A stretch of DNA of 64,000 bases from Bacillus sp. JCM 19034. GTDB lineage: Bacteria; Bacillota; Bacilli; Bacillales; Bacillaceae_D. Position 1 is the stretch's first letter. Each line of letters begins with the position of its first letter. A program made the position numbers and the translations under genes. The stretch is from positions 50,652 through 114,651 of the forward strand of contig NZ_BAXR01000008.1 of assembly GCF_001310635.1 (NCBI RefSeq), given 5' to 3'. This document shows positions 19,387-27,885 of this stretch, in pieces. The notes beneath the pieces are model-generated. The model searched no databases, had not been told where the DNA came from, and saw only the letters and a list, made by a program, of their open reading frames with translations.

Positions 19387-19660
19387 TTCCACAATCTATT
19401 TACAAGCTGAAGTTTTTCACCTGAAAATTTCAACTCATATATATCAGGTTTAGATGTGCTTTTCCAAAAATCATATCCGTACTCGGCATTGAAATAGTTC
19501 ATAATTCCTCTAATTCTTCCCCTAACTCCAGAGTACCACCTGGAACTTGAAGTCCATAAGATTCCATACCTTCTTCTAACATTGTAAGTAATTGAATTTT
19601 TCCATCCTTTATACGCGTTATATAAGCAGTAACTTTAGTTAAGTTTTTATATAAATTCAT
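19383..19660 (-). pseudogene. Nudix hydrolase remnant with internal loss
   Basis: ATG at 19660 with GGAGG upstream opens a Nudix-like N-terminus (MNLYKNLTKVTAYITRIKDG, then QVPGGTLELGEELEE). The Nudix box should continue with about 20 residues ending EExGE, but the frame stops at EEL. Downstream coding resumes as NAEYGYDFWKSTSKPDIYEL without the catalytic segment. So a deletion of the box and at least one frame change have removed activity. A genuine decayed gene, not just a one-base error. Confidence 0.6.
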
Positions 19661-19689
19661 AGAAACCTCCCTTTCAATAATGTTATTGA

Positions 19690-19765
19690 AGAAACCTGCT
19701 TCGTTAGCACAATAAGCGATAGCAGTTGTTACGCTATCACTCCCCGTTAGCTCAATAAGCTCATA
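19690..19765. repeat. Hairpin boundary repeat, composite copy
   Basis: CTTCGTTAGCACAATAAG, then GCGATAGC...GCTATCAC as an inner stem, then CCCCGTTAGCTCAATAAG. The stop codon and last codons (M-S-L-L-S-stop) of the GNAT gene at 19747 are encoded by the right arm of this repeat. Confidence 0.7.
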
Positions 19766-20286
19766 TTTACAAATGTATCTTTTAAAGATTTGTATTCTCT
19801 GTCTAAGATACTCATAAATACATCTGTTTCATACTTACCTTCAATTAAAGCTCCTTCTCTTTCAACACCTTCTTGTATAAAACCACACTTCTCGTAGCAC
19901 TTTATAGCCCGCTTGTTATATTGAAGCACACGTAAATCTACTCTATGTAATTTAAGTTCTTCAAAAGCATACTGTAATACTAACTGTGTAATCTCTGTTC
20001 CTAATCCTAAACCCCAAACGGAAGGGTCAAATAAACCCACAGCATAACGTGCACGATTATCAACCTCATTAACTGATAGTCTTGCTTGACCAACTAATCG
20101 TTCTTCAAACTCTACACACCATTCCAGCTTATTTGATTTGATAGCTTCTATAAACTTTTTCGCTTGCTCCGTAGTCTTTGGTGAAATATTCATAGTATCT
20201 CCACCATACATTCTGACAAGTTCTTTACTTTTCTCAACATTTAAATAATCCTCAATATCTTTTTCTATTGGTTGTCGTAAAAACAC
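19747..20286 (-). CDS. GNAT N-acetyltransferase (RimJ/RimL-like)
   Basis: A 179-residue acetyl-CoA-dependent acetyltransferase with motif A WGLGLGTEITQLVLQYAF and motif B NKRAIKCYEKCGFIQEG. Substrate unknown. As written it starts at a GTG (20286) with AAAGGGA upstream. A better ribosome site (GGAGGGGG) precedes an ATG at 20319 in the same frame, but a TAA stands immediately before the GTG; a change of that codon would give an 11-residue longer protein (MNKSPLIKGN-). Its 3' end lies inside a hairpin repeat, and another copy follows its 5' end. Confidence 0.8.
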   Translation of the reverse strand: MFLRQPIEKDIEDYLNVEKSKELVRMYGGDTMNISPKTTEQAKKFIEAIKSNKLEWCVEFEERLVGQARLSVNEVDNRARYAVGLFDPSVWGLGLGTEITQLVLQYAFEELKLHRVDLRVLQYNKRAIKCYEKCGFIQEGVEREGALIEGKYETDVFMSILDREYKSLKDTFVNMSLLS

Positions 20287-20387
20287 TTAATTCCCTTTAA
20301 TAAGTGGAGACTTATTCATTTTTCCCCCTCCAAAGATTAGATTTTTTATTCTATTCGCTCTTTCTAATCAATAAACCTTCTTAAACC

Positions 20388-20460
20388 AAACTGTCCCGTT
20401 AGCACAATAAGCGATAGTTGAACTAGAAAAGCCACCTTATTGGGCAGCTTAATCTTAAAT
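20388..20460. repeat. Hairpin boundary repeat copy
   Basis: CCAAACTGTCCCGTTAGCAC and AATAAGCGATAG match the family; the right half is diverged. It separates the GNAT gene at 19747 from the small protein gene at 20529. Confidence 0.55.
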
Positions 20461-20528
20461 CCTTTAAAAAAGTTCATCTTTCCAGTTCGAAAAGGAACAT
20501 TTGAACCTCTCTTATATTTTGCTTGAGG

Positions 20529-20762
20529 TTATTGCTCAGACTTCTCATCAGCAGGTCTTCGTTTATGTTTTTCATTAATTATTTTTTTGTTAAGTATTCT
20601 AACTTCACCAACCATAAGCAACCTCATATCCTCTACGATATACTTAGCTAACTCTTCGTCAGTAATGTCCTCTCCCTCAATATCAAGACGAAATTCCTGC
20701 CCTTGTATTCCGCCTCCATTCGTAAACTCGATTTCAAAGTCGAATTGAACTCTTTTATCCAT
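20529..20762 (-). CDS. Small conserved protein, often named cyclase-associated
   Basis: A 77-residue acidic protein: MDKRVQFDFEIEFTNGGGIQ, then an alternating segment DIEGEDITDEELAKYIVEDM and a basic tail. From memory, close relatives in Bacilli are labelled cyclase because they accompany kynurenine-formamidase-like genes; the sequence itself shows no catalytic motif. The start at 20762 lacks a strong ribosome site (AAGGTGG). It is bounded by hairpin repeats at both ends. Function unknown. Confidence 0.6.
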   Translation of the reverse strand: MDKRVQFDFEIEFTNGGGIQGQEFRLDIEGEDITDEELAKYIVEDMRLLMVGEVRILNKKIINEKHKRRPADEKSEQ

Positions 20763-20835
20763 TTTGAATCCACCTTATGTTAGTTTTGGGTTGATCATTA
20801 TATACATATTCTAGTTGAATGAAACAATAACCTTC

Positions 20836-20915
20836 CTGAACTAAACTGCTCCGTTACTTCAACAAGAGAAAAGCGATAACCTTTATTAAGCTATCGCACC
20901 CTTTAATTTAACAAA
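20836..20915. repeat. Hairpin boundary repeat, composite copy
   Basis: GAACTAAACTGCTCCGTTAC, TTCAACAAGAG, then AAGCGATA...TATCGC as an inner stem and CACCCTTTAATT. One of the clearest copies of the composite layout. Confidence 0.7.
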
Positions 20916-20924
20916 ATATATCCT

Positions 20925-21913
20925 TTAACCTTTTAAAATCACTTTTCCTTTGGTGTTATTTAAGGATTCAACAACATGAACTGCCTCTTTTACATTCGAT
21001 AAGTCATATTGAGAATATACGCTCCTTAAATGTAACCTTTTATCATTTATTAGTGTTATCACATGATTAAAAGTATCTTGCCATATTTCAGTTGAAACAT
21101 TTTTATTCCAATGCCGTAAATGAAAAATATTCGCTTTTACTTTCGCCTTATTTGCAATTGCTCCCCAATCAACCTGTATTCCTGATAAAAGACCTATTGA
21201 TAAAAAACACCATTAGGATGAACAGAAAAAGCTAAATTAGTACCATGTGAACCCCCAATGGAATCAATAGCAGCATTAGCACCTAGTCCATTTGTTAATT
21301 CCATAACCGTTTCATATAATGAGTTTTTTGAAGTATCAATCACATAAGAAGCACCTAAGTGTAATAAATCCTCTGTATGCTTATTATTTCTAGTTACCGC
21401 AATTAACCGAAAACCAAGCACCTTTGATAATTGAGCAAAAATACGCCCAATGGAAGAACCACAAGCATTTACCAATATAACATCATCTGGTCTTAACTTT
21501 AATACTTCGGTACATACAACCCACGCTGTAATTGGATTTATATACATCTGCGAAGCAATAAAATCCTCAATAGAATTCGGAACAACAACTGCTAGATCTG
21601 ATGTTGTCTTAACATATTCTTGCCATGTTCCATCCCCTCGTAAAGGTAAGACACGTTTACCAATAAGATTTTGAGATACGGAAGTCCCCACACCTTCTAC
21701 AATTCCGACACCTTCATAACCAGGGATATTCGGTAATGATATACGATGAGAATAAGACCCTCTAATCGGTATTAAATCAGAAGGATTTATAGGACGTGCT
21801 ACCATACGTACAAGGACTTCATTATCTTTTGGTGGTTCAATGCTAATATTTTCAACTTTTAATACATCTTGAGGACTTCCAAATTCGTAAAATTTAATAC
21901 AATTGGCAAACAA
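20925..21913 (-). pseudogene. MDR-family oxidoreductase (quinone/enoyl reductase-like), one frameshift
   Basis: A zinc-free medium-chain dehydrogenase/reductase. The N-terminal catalytic domain has NPSDLIPIRGSYS and PGYEGVGIVEGVG, and the NADPH-binding site reads VNACGSSIGRIFAQLSK, like 2-enoyl reductases and quinone reductases. The frame breaks in a run of six T near 21197-21202; one extra T joins HPNGVF to LSIGLLSGIQVDWGA and continues to NTKGKVILKG. The start is a TTG at 21913 behind AGGAGG. Otherwise complete (about 329 residues). Confidence 0.75.
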
Positions 21914-21965
21914 AACAATAAGTCCTCCTTTAAAAAATAAGTTAGTTGTCTTTTTAGTTATACCA

Positions 21966-22000
21966 TCTTTCACTAAACTGCTCCGTTAGTTAAATAAGAA
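21966..22000. repeat. Hairpin boundary repeat copy
   Basis: CACTAAACTGCTCCGTTAGT then TAAATAAG shows the core of the family between the oxidoreductase gene and the phosphotransferase remnant. Confidence 0.6.
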
Positions 22001-22009
22001 ATGTTAATA

Positions 22010-22520
22010 CTAGATACTAAATGATAAACCTTTAGAAAGTAAGTATTCTTCAGCTTCATTTATTCTAGTACCGTTATCCTTACAAACAATTCGTAACGTT
22101 GCTTTAACCACTCATAAGACCTATCACGAATATGTGAGTCTTCGGCACCTTGTATTAAAGGAACCACTTTAGAAAATGAGTCAAAAACTTGATAAAGCTT
22201 CGAAGCACTCCAAATGTTCAATTTTCCTGTTTGTGATGTACTGATAGGCATCTAACATAGGTTCTTTAAAGCAAGTTCCGAACCACGAGTAACCTAATGT
22301 AAGGGTATTCGCTATATCATAACGAGGGTCTCCTATAAACGCTTTTTCCCAATCTGAAATATATAATTTATTTTCATTAGTATTGTATTCCAAAAATGAT
22401 AATCTCCGTGATTTAAAACTTCAGTAAATGAAACATATGGGTTTCTACCAAACGTAAATTGAACTGGGTGTTTGTAATATTTGCCCCCAGTGATGTATAG
22501 ATGTGTAAAGGTTTAAGATT
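22010..22520 (-). pseudogene. APH-family phosphotransferase remnant
   Basis: Pieces of an aminoglycoside-phosphotransferase-like protein in changing frames. The catalytic loop NHGDYHFWNT (about 22400) and the metal-binding segment LYISDWEKAFIGDPRYDIAN are recognisable, followed by LDAYQYITNRKIEHLECFEA and a C-terminal tail ending SKGLSFSI at 22010. There is no N-terminal lobe and at least three frame changes occur. Truncated and inactive. Confidence 0.6.
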
Positions 22521-22730
22521 GTTGCTTGCATTTTTGTGCTGAAGTCATAGAACTAACACCTTTGTTTACAAGTTTAAAACATAGACCACCTTCACACGAA
22601 TATTATTGTAAATGATAGTAGGATCCCCAAATTGCTTAAAAACATTATCACTATTACTTATAAACTGTAACATTTGAGATTCAATTTCTTATTCGTAAAA
22701 AGTAACCAATCTTTTCCCTATAAACATTCT

Positions 22731-23536
22731 TTAAACGTTAAGATTAATTTCTCTCCATTCTTGATGGACTTCATCTTTTTCAAACGTTGAGTATCTGCTC
22801 TTTTTGCTATCGTATTTCAAGACAGGAATAGTACCGCTTTTTTCAACAGTACCATCAATATAGAAATGACTCTTTCCATCCCAATAAACCTTCCCTAGAT
22901 ATGTTTGATCATTCGCTATCTCGGCACTTGAAATATGACCTGCAATAATATCTTTATAAAAAATCCCACTTCAGCTGGATATTTATTTGTAAAATATTCT
23001 TGAGGTGTTCCGTGTTTCCATAAGTCACCGGCTTCTTCGAGAATCCCAGCATGAACGAATATTTGTCGAGCTGTTTCCAGATAACGAGGTTGGTTATAAA
23101 TCGTTTGAAACCATTCCAACAAATCATGGTGTTTCTTCTTAATAGCAGCTTTAAATAGATTACTTATTTCATCATAGGAGCCACTTGTAGATTGAATCCT
23201 ATCAAGAACTTCTCTATACTCCTCAAGAGTAAAGAAGCTTTTAACTGTCCTCATGCTCTTGTCTTGAGATAACCATTGTAGTTCGTCAATTTTCGAATAT
23301 AACCAATCAAGAAACATTTCATCATGATTCCCTAACAAAACAGTAGTTTGTTCCGGACGGCGTTCAAATAAACCCTTGATATAATACAATACTTTACATG
23401 AATCTCTTCCTCCATCAACAAAATCGCCTAAGAAAAGAATAGTGTTTTCTTGATTCTTTAAATCGACGTTTTTCAATGAATCCACCATTTGTTCATAGTA
23501 ACCATGAATATCACTTATAACGTATATATTTGACAC
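22731..23536 (-). pseudogene. Metallophosphoesterase (serine/threonine phosphatase-like), one frameshift
   Basis: A calcineurin-like phosphoesterase with all metal motifs: DIHG (residues 9-12), GDFVDGGRD, GNHDE, FVHAG and, after the shift, IAGHISS. The family includes bacterial PrpE/ApaH-like and PPP phosphatases. The frame breaks in a run of six A (plus strand) at about 22961-22966; one more base joins AEVGFF to YKDIIAGH and runs to REINLNV. ATG at 23536 follows AGGAGTGA. Otherwise complete at about 268 residues; possibly a sequencing error. Confidence 0.78.
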
Positions 23537-24127
23537 TGTATCACTCCTCGTATATTAAGGAATAATTAATAGTTTAGCATTTTCCCTAGAATTAACCAGC
23601 TGCATTAGCCCTCTTGGTTCTTAGAACTTCTATATCAAGAGTTATTTACCTGCATATCTTTCCTATGAATTTCTTATTTTCTCTCCCTCTGCGACTTGTA
23701 GTTATAGGTCCTATCATTGGCTAGTTGTTTATTACATTTATTAAAAAGAAGAACACATCTTAGTTCTTTCCATAAGAGGAGGGCTATTTGTGAATAGAAT
23801 TATTGATAACAGCGGAGAAGAACATGAGTGGCTACTTATAATTGTAACGATTTAATCTCTACTAACTATTAAGTAGATTAAGGATTAGAGGAATATAAAA
23901 GTAAGGTAAAAAGGAAAATTTAAACCTTACTAAGAAAAGAGGAGGATTATCATCGATAATGATAATCCCCTTTATGTGTAAGTTACAAATTAAATCTGAT
24001 ATAACCTTCGGACCACTATTCCCATATCTTGAGCAATAGGCATTTACTCTGCTAATTCTGCTCGAGCAAGATTGCGGTAATGCGAAAGATAGACAAATAA
24101 AAAGTCAAGAAAAAAATTTAATTGAAC
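23537..24127. other. Intergenic stretch with one small open frame
   Basis: A GTG at 23790 with AAGAGGAGG upstream opens 21 codons (MNRIIDNSGEEHEWLLIIVT), possibly a leader peptide or gene remnant. Downstream an inverted repeat GATTATCAT/ATGATAATC lies at about 23946-23968. On the minus strand near 24035-24100 the words HYRNLARAELAE and MPIAQDMGIVVRRLYQI are readable in one frame around a stop, perhaps a decayed gene. Nothing else is supported. Confidence 0.35.
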
Positions 24128-24170
24128 TTGACATCAATGAGATGGTGTTATATATATATGTGACAGTCAC
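24128..24170 (+). promoter_or_regulatory. SigA promoter and palindrome upstream of the monooxygenase gene
   Basis: TTGACA and TATATA are separated by 17 bases. Immediately downstream GTGAC-A-GTCAC (24160-24170) is a perfect inverted repeat at the expected start site, a good place for a repressor. No regulator gene is adjacent. Confidence 0.65.
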
Positions 24171-24238
24171 CACTGACTTACATTAATATCGAAGAATGGG
24201 TGTATAAGGTTAATCTTAATTTCAAAGGAGATGAATTC

Positions 24239-24574
24239 ATGACAACGGAAAAGAGGAATGATAAGTCGGTCGTTTGGATGAACGTATTTACCATAAAGCC
24301 AGGTAAGCTCGATGAATTTATTGCTATCCAATCTGAAGAGTTACAAGCATTTGCACGAAATGGAAAAGTTTTGGGATGGCTCGGGAGTCGACTGTATCGT
24401 TCCGTTGATGACAATAAAGCGACTATGATGTCAGTATTCGAAAGTGTAGAAGCACACAAAAGTTGGAATGAGAAAGCTGACTTTTCGGAGCATATCAAAA
24501 AGATTGGCCATCTGATCGAGAATACAGAGGGTGGATATTACACTGTGGGGGAAAGTGTTGGGATATTTAAGTAA
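24239..24574 (+). CDS. Antibiotic biosynthesis monooxygenase (ABM) domain protein
   Basis: A 111-residue single ABM-fold protein (dimeric ferredoxin-like barrel): VVWMNVFTIKPGKLDEFIAI, then GWLGSRLYRSVDDNKATMMS and HKSWNEKADFSEHIKK. Family members are cofactor-free monooxygenases, haem-degrading enzymes or quinone-handling proteins; no activity can be named. The ATG at 24239 follows AAAGGAG, better than an earlier GTG. It is preceded by a strong promoter with a palindromic site, so it is probably a single-gene inducible unit. Confidence 0.8.
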   Translation: MTTEKRNDKSVVWMNVFTIKPGKLDEFIAIQSEELQAFARNGKVLGWLGSRLYRSVDDNKATMMSVFESVEAHKSWNEKADFSEHIKKIGHLIENTEGGYYTVGESVGIFK

Positions 24575-24717
24575 ACTGATATCAATTTTGGTCACACGAA
24601 TATTCCTTGAAGCGCGTAACACGGTTTGCACCTCTTCATTCTACTGTTTGTCAACAAATTATACCTCTCTTCCATTTTTGAATCATTTTTAAAATTTATT
24701 TACCTTTACTTGCGACC

Positions 24718-24910
24718 TTGTACTTTTACCATACGTTTTTCTTATAAAATAGGCCAGTTCCCAATCTTTGTTGTTTTCTTGGGGATTGCTTTTTATAAGC
24801 TATGAGTAATTAATACTTGTAAAAAAGCAGAGCGAATTAAACAATTTGTTGAAATCGCTCTGCTTTTACTATAATCAAACAGCTTATTTGTTTTCTCTTC
24901 CCCTTTAACA
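24718..24910. repeat. Dispersed structured repeat D, copy 2
   Basis: Same ends as the copy at 16040 (TACTTTTACCATACGTTTTT; CAAACAGCTTATTTG) and a perfect 13-base stem AAAAGCAGAGCGA/TCGCTCTGCTTTT. It abuts the truncated 3' end of the yobU-like gene. Confidence 0.65.
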
Positions 24911-25035
24911 ACAAGGTATTCACCCTAAGGCAATTGGATTACTCTTGCTCCTTCTAGTGACGATGTTGAATTTGTCATGACCCCAGCATAATGCATCAAC
25001 TTGTTATTCACCGCTTCGTTCACAGCAAAAAATGT

Positions 25036-25190
25036 TATAGGTTTAAAATAGAGTTTAATCAAAAACACCTTCCAAACTCATATATTTACGCTAAATTGAA
25101 GAACCCGTTTTGAAAAAAGATTGATCAAATATGGATTCTTCAATTGTTAAACATTGCACATTGTATGAAAGAAAGTTTAATCATTTTCTC
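25036..25190. repeat. Dispersed structured repeat with TTTAATCAAAAAC end, copy 2
   Basis: GTTTAAAATAGAGTTTAATC at the start, a stem-loop built on GAAGAACCCG, and AAGAAAGTTTAATCATTTTC near the end follow the same order as the copy at 6660-6815. Confidence 0.6.
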
Positions 25191-25199
25191 TGATCGTTC

Positions 25200-25250
25200 T
25201 TCAACTAAAGCTCCCGTTAGTTGAACAAGAAAAGCTGTCATAGCCGCAAC
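25200..25250. repeat. Hairpin boundary repeat, 3' side of GNAT
   Basis: CAACTAAAGCTCCCGTTAGT then TGAACAAGAAAAGCTGTCATAG. It lies just beyond the stop of the GNAT gene at 25257. Confidence 0.65.
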
Positions 25251-25256
25251 CTTCTT

Positions 25257-25811
25257 TTATTGGACTCTTACTACTAAAGGGCGTTGGCCCATGTTGAAAT
25301 ATTTATCTGATGTCAAACTATATTTGTTTACCAAACCTTGTTCTTTCCATTCAATTTGTCCATCGTATTGCAAGCCGATTTTTTGTAAAATTCTTTCGGA
25401 TGCAATGTTCTTAGGATTTACCGCAGAAACAAGTGTTTTAAGTTTCAGTTTCTCAAAGGCATATGGTAAAGTAGCCCTTGCTGCTTCTTGCCCATAACCT
25501 TTTCCCCACGCACTTTGGTTATATCCGTAACAAATTTCAGTGCCATTGAGTATTTCACAATACTTAAATCCACAATACCCAATATACTTCCCTGTTGACT
25601 TCTCAATGACAGAAAAAACTTTATTATCACTCGATTCAAACTTGCCGCACGCTTGTTTATGAATAACTAATGTTTCTTCGTAACTTAATGTAATAACACC
25701 TCCTGTATATTTCTTTGCCTCTGGATTGTTATTCATCTCCCAATACTCGTCAAAATCCTCTATACTTGGAGGTCTTATTATTAATCTTGCTGTTTCTATT
25801 TCCAAGGTCAT
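25257..25811 (-). CDS. GNAT N-acetyltransferase inside the yobU insertion
   Basis: A 184-residue RimJ/RimL-like acetyltransferase: ETARLIIRPPSIEDFDEYWE at the start, motif A WGKGYGQEAARATLPYAFEK, motif B NIASERILQKIGLQYDGQIE. Substrate unknown. ATG at 25811 has only a weak ribosome site (GGGGTGAA). The frame is intact, in contrast to the host gene it interrupts. Hairpin repeats flank both sides within the larger insertion, so it looks like a cassette inside an element. Confidence 0.82.
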   Translation of the reverse strand: MTLEIETARLIIRPPSIEDFDEYWEMNNNPEAKKYTGGVITLSYEETLVIHKQACGKFESSDNKVFSVIEKSTGKYIGYCGFKYCEILNGTEICYGYNQSAWGKGYGQEAARATLPYAFEKLKLKTLVSAVNPKNIASERILQKIGLQYDGQIEWKEQGLVNKYSLTSDKYFNMGQRPLVVRVQ

Positions 25812-25875
25812 TTCACCCCTAAATTATTAATAATCTTCACAATCACCATTATAAACTTTCTACTTCCTACTTTTT

Positions 25876-25912
25876 ATTGAACTAACCTGCTCCGTTAGTT
25901 GAATAACATCGA
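25876..25912. repeat. Hairpin boundary repeat, 5' side of GNAT
   Basis: TATTGAACTAAC-ctgctcc-GTTAGTTGAATA is a near-perfect palindrome (one mismatch in 12-base arms), the cleanest example of the core in the window. Confidence 0.75.
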
Positions 25913-26270
25913 CTACTCCACCTAATTCTAACATTAATTTCCTTAGTTCTAAGAAGGAAAAGGAAAAACGATTTAATTCCTTTAAATAACATCGCGAATT
26001 TTTTAAACCATCGTATCTTTTTTATAAACAGTACATCTTTATTTTAAATCTACAAATATAGTCATTTGTGGCTATCGCTTTTAATGCGTGAAGTCTTCCA
26101 TCTTGGCTGACATGCTGCCAAAAGTCTGACTTTTCTTTGCTTAAGCCAGCAAAGTCAGTGTAGTGGCTCTTAAGCTCAGTTCCCAAACCTAGTACGATAA
26201 GTCGTCTTTTTCTTCAATGATATAATCGGCCATTTCAAACCCTCCTGTTTTTAATCATTAATCAAATGAT

Positions 26271-26332
26271 TTGTTCACTTCACTTGATATGAATATAATA
26301 GCAATAAATGGTATCAAAAAATGATACCATTT
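26271..26332 (+). promoter_or_regulatory. Promoter and palindromic operator of the yobV remnant
   Basis: TTGTTC and TATAAT are 17 bases apart (26271-26299). Downstream AAATGGTATCA and TGATACCATTT are exact inverted 11-base arms with five A between. The site is followed by AGGAGG. It is probably the operator through which the lost YobV-like regulator controlled yobU and itself. Confidence 0.6.
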
Positions 26333-26343
26333 AGGAGGTCACA

Positions 26344-26412
26344 ATAAAAAAACAGAACGGATTAATGTCATCATGCGATTTATCAATGTTTTAAAAATGT
26401 TGAGATAGAGTT
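26344..26412 (+). pseudogene. YobV-like WYL/HTH regulator, N-terminal remnant
   Basis: Behind TTTAGGAGG the frame reads KKTERINVIMRFIN, the N-terminus of YafY/YobV-type regulators, and then departs to VLKMLR and a stop. The start codon itself is ATA where ATG plus one A would be expected. Only about 14 codons of the family remain. It is divergent to the yobU-like gene, as yobV is to yobU. Confidence 0.5.
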
Positions 26413-26460
26413 ATGAATTCATTCATCACTAGGTAGGGTTACATAGACAAGGAGGAGAAA

Positions 26461-27297
26461 ATGACTAACTTAGGAAAGTATAAGCAAATGCCACCAACCT
26501 TGGAGAAATTAATAAAGCTAGAAAGAGAACTTGAAAAGGAAGGCTATTCGTTAGATAGAGATTTATGTTTCATCTTACAGACAGAATATTTTGCTTATGA
26601 CGTTACTCCATATGACGTAATCACTTTTGCAAGTATAGGAAGTGATGGTATACATTTTGGATTACTTACTGACTTTGGGAAAGTTACTCATTTAGAAAAT
26701 GCATTTGTTGTCTGCATAAGCCCAATGGATTTTGGCTCACACATAAATATTGTTGCTAGAAACATCAAAGAATTTTTCAGTCTTGTTTGTACTATGAAAA
26801 GTCCTGTTGCAATATCTAATTTTGGATTTATTAATAGTGAAGAACAGTACACCACTCTAATCAATGAAATTAAAGAAGAAGAAAAGGAACATCCAGAGTA
26901 CACAGAAAAAGCAGACTATATAATAGACAGGCTACAAACAGTATTGGAATGCGATGTCATCGAAAATGTTTATGATTATGTGGAAAAGAAAGTGATCTCT
27001 GATAGAAAAGAACAAACAATTTTATCTACACTTGATGGTTTAGGAATAGTCCCTGTAAATGAATCAAATGTCCATCATAGTATATATAGACTTGAAGCAG
27101 ATTCTAAAATTAATATGGATGATATTCAATCGTTTTTTAATAATGCTACAATTGAAAGTAAACTATCTTTCATTAGAGACGCTCAATTCACATATTTAAT
27201 ATCAAATGAGACAGATTTAAAGAAGTTTGTCATTAAAGAAATGCTAGAACTGGGGCTTTATGATGAAGTAGCTAGATTAAAGAGGATTGATACATAA
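26461..27297 (+). CDS. Hypothetical protein, possibly SMI1/KNR4-like
   Basis: A 278-residue soluble acidic protein with no signal peptide or membrane segment. The N-terminal part has DVTPYDVITFASIGSDGIHF and FGLLTDFGKVTHLENAFVVC, followed by SPMDFGSHINIVARNIKEFF. This resembles SMI1/KNR4 (SUKH) type domains found in immunity and regulatory proteins, but the match is from general impression only. ATG at 26461 has AAGGAGGAG upstream. It stands where yobV would have continued, so it probably replaced it. Function unknown. Confidence 0.6.
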   Translation: MTNLGKYKQMPPTLEKLIKLERELEKEGYSLDRDLCFILQTEYFAYDVTPYDVITFASIGSDGIHFGLLTDFGKVTHLENAFVVCISPMDFGSHINIVARNIKEFFSLVCTMKSPVAISNFGFINSEEQYTTLINEIKEEEKEHPEYTEKADYIIDRLQTVLECDVIENVYDYVEKKVISDRKEQTILSTLDGLGIVPVNESNVHHSIYRLEADSKINMDDIQSFFNNATIESKLSFIRDAQFTYLISNETDLKKFVIKEMLELGLYDEVARLKRIDT

Positions 27298-27381
27298 AAC
27301 ATTCTTTTGATGTAAACCTTTCCCCGTGTTGTACGATTCTTCACATCATCTAATAAATATCAATAAAGAGGTGTAATCTTA

Positions 27382-27885
27382 GTGGAACATATGAACATGA
27401 AGCTAATCCATATTGATTGGGATGGCCCATTTAAACTTTCAGAAATAACAAACATAACTGATATAGAAATTGACTACGGAGTTTATCAGATTTATGGGAG
27501 TCACATTGTATATGGTGGAGATACTTTACTCTATATTGGAAAAGCTGATAGACAGACCATAGGAAAGCGCATTTCACAGGAACATTGGTGGTGGGATACA
27601 AACGATCCCAACAATCTACAAATCTACATTGGTAGGTTAGCAGGAGAAACTACCCCTTCTGATAATCAGTGGTCAGAAGAAATTGACTTAGTGGAAAAGC
27701 TACTAATTAACGTACATAAGCCTTCGTATAATACCCAAAATCTAATTACTATCCCCGATCAAAGACTTCAAAACATCCACATTTTGAATTGGGGCTATTA
27801 TCGAGATTTACTTGCAGAAGTATCAGGCTTAAGATGGTCAACCACCTTAGACAATATGGATTATGATATCTATAGATATAAATAA
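27382..27885 (+). CDS. GIY-YIG-like nuclease domain protein
   Basis: About 165 residues. DYGVYQIYG and LLYIGKADRQTIGKRISQE give the GIY and YIG motifs and the following conserved Arg; WSEEIDLVEKLLINVHKPSYN supplies the Glu and Asn expected for metal binding. GIY-YIG domains cut DNA or RNA in repair, restriction and homing. With GVY/YIG spaced by an extra loop (GSHIVYGGDT) it belongs to the stand-alone cytoplasmic type. Start is GTG at 27382 or ATG at 27391; AGAGGTG lies upstream of both. It may be cotranscribed with the preceding gene (84-base gap). Confidence 0.7.
   Translation: MEHMNMKLIHIDWDGPFKLSEITNITDIEIDYGVYQIYGSHIVYGGDTLLYIGKADRQTIGKRISQEHWWWDTNDPNNLQIYIGRLAGETTPSDNQWSEEIDLVEKLLINVHKPSYNTQNLITIPDQRLQNIHILNWGYYRDLLAEVSGLRWSTTLDNMDYDIYRYK

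Larger units (their letters stand above)
25036..26058. mobile_element. Insertion in yobU carrying a GNAT gene, with short inverted ends
   Basis: The DNA between the two yobU halves has ends TAGGTTTAAAATAGAG (left, plus strand) and, read inward from the right, TAGATTTAAAATAAAG: 14 of 16 bases match as terminal inverted repeats. ATTT flanks both sides and may be a target duplication. Inside are a structured repeat, two hairpin boundary repeats and one GNAT gene, but no transposase. I infer a non-autonomous element moved by an unseen enzyme, or recombination at repeats. Confidence 0.5.
24890..26233 (-). pseudogene. YobU-like GyrI/effector-binding protein, split by an insertion
   Basis: The 5' half (26233 down to about 26055) starts MADYIIEEKDD behind AGGAGGG and, after one frame change near 26196, reads VLGLGTELKSHYTDFAGLSK and ATNDYI. 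The 3' half (about 25040 down to 24890) resumes FAVNEAVNNKLMHYAGVMTN and ARVIQLP, then a TAG where Lys is expected, then GEYLVVKGEEKT. Together they match the YobU-type GyrI-like proteins that sit next to a YobV-type regulator. About 1 kb with a GNAT gene separates the halves. Clearly inactivated. Confidence 0.65.

Noticed and set aside
19345..20915. Integron attC-like sites
   Set aside because: The hairpins separate single genes as attC sites do, but they do not fit the RYYYAAC/GTTRRRY core sites and no tyrosine integrase is in the window.
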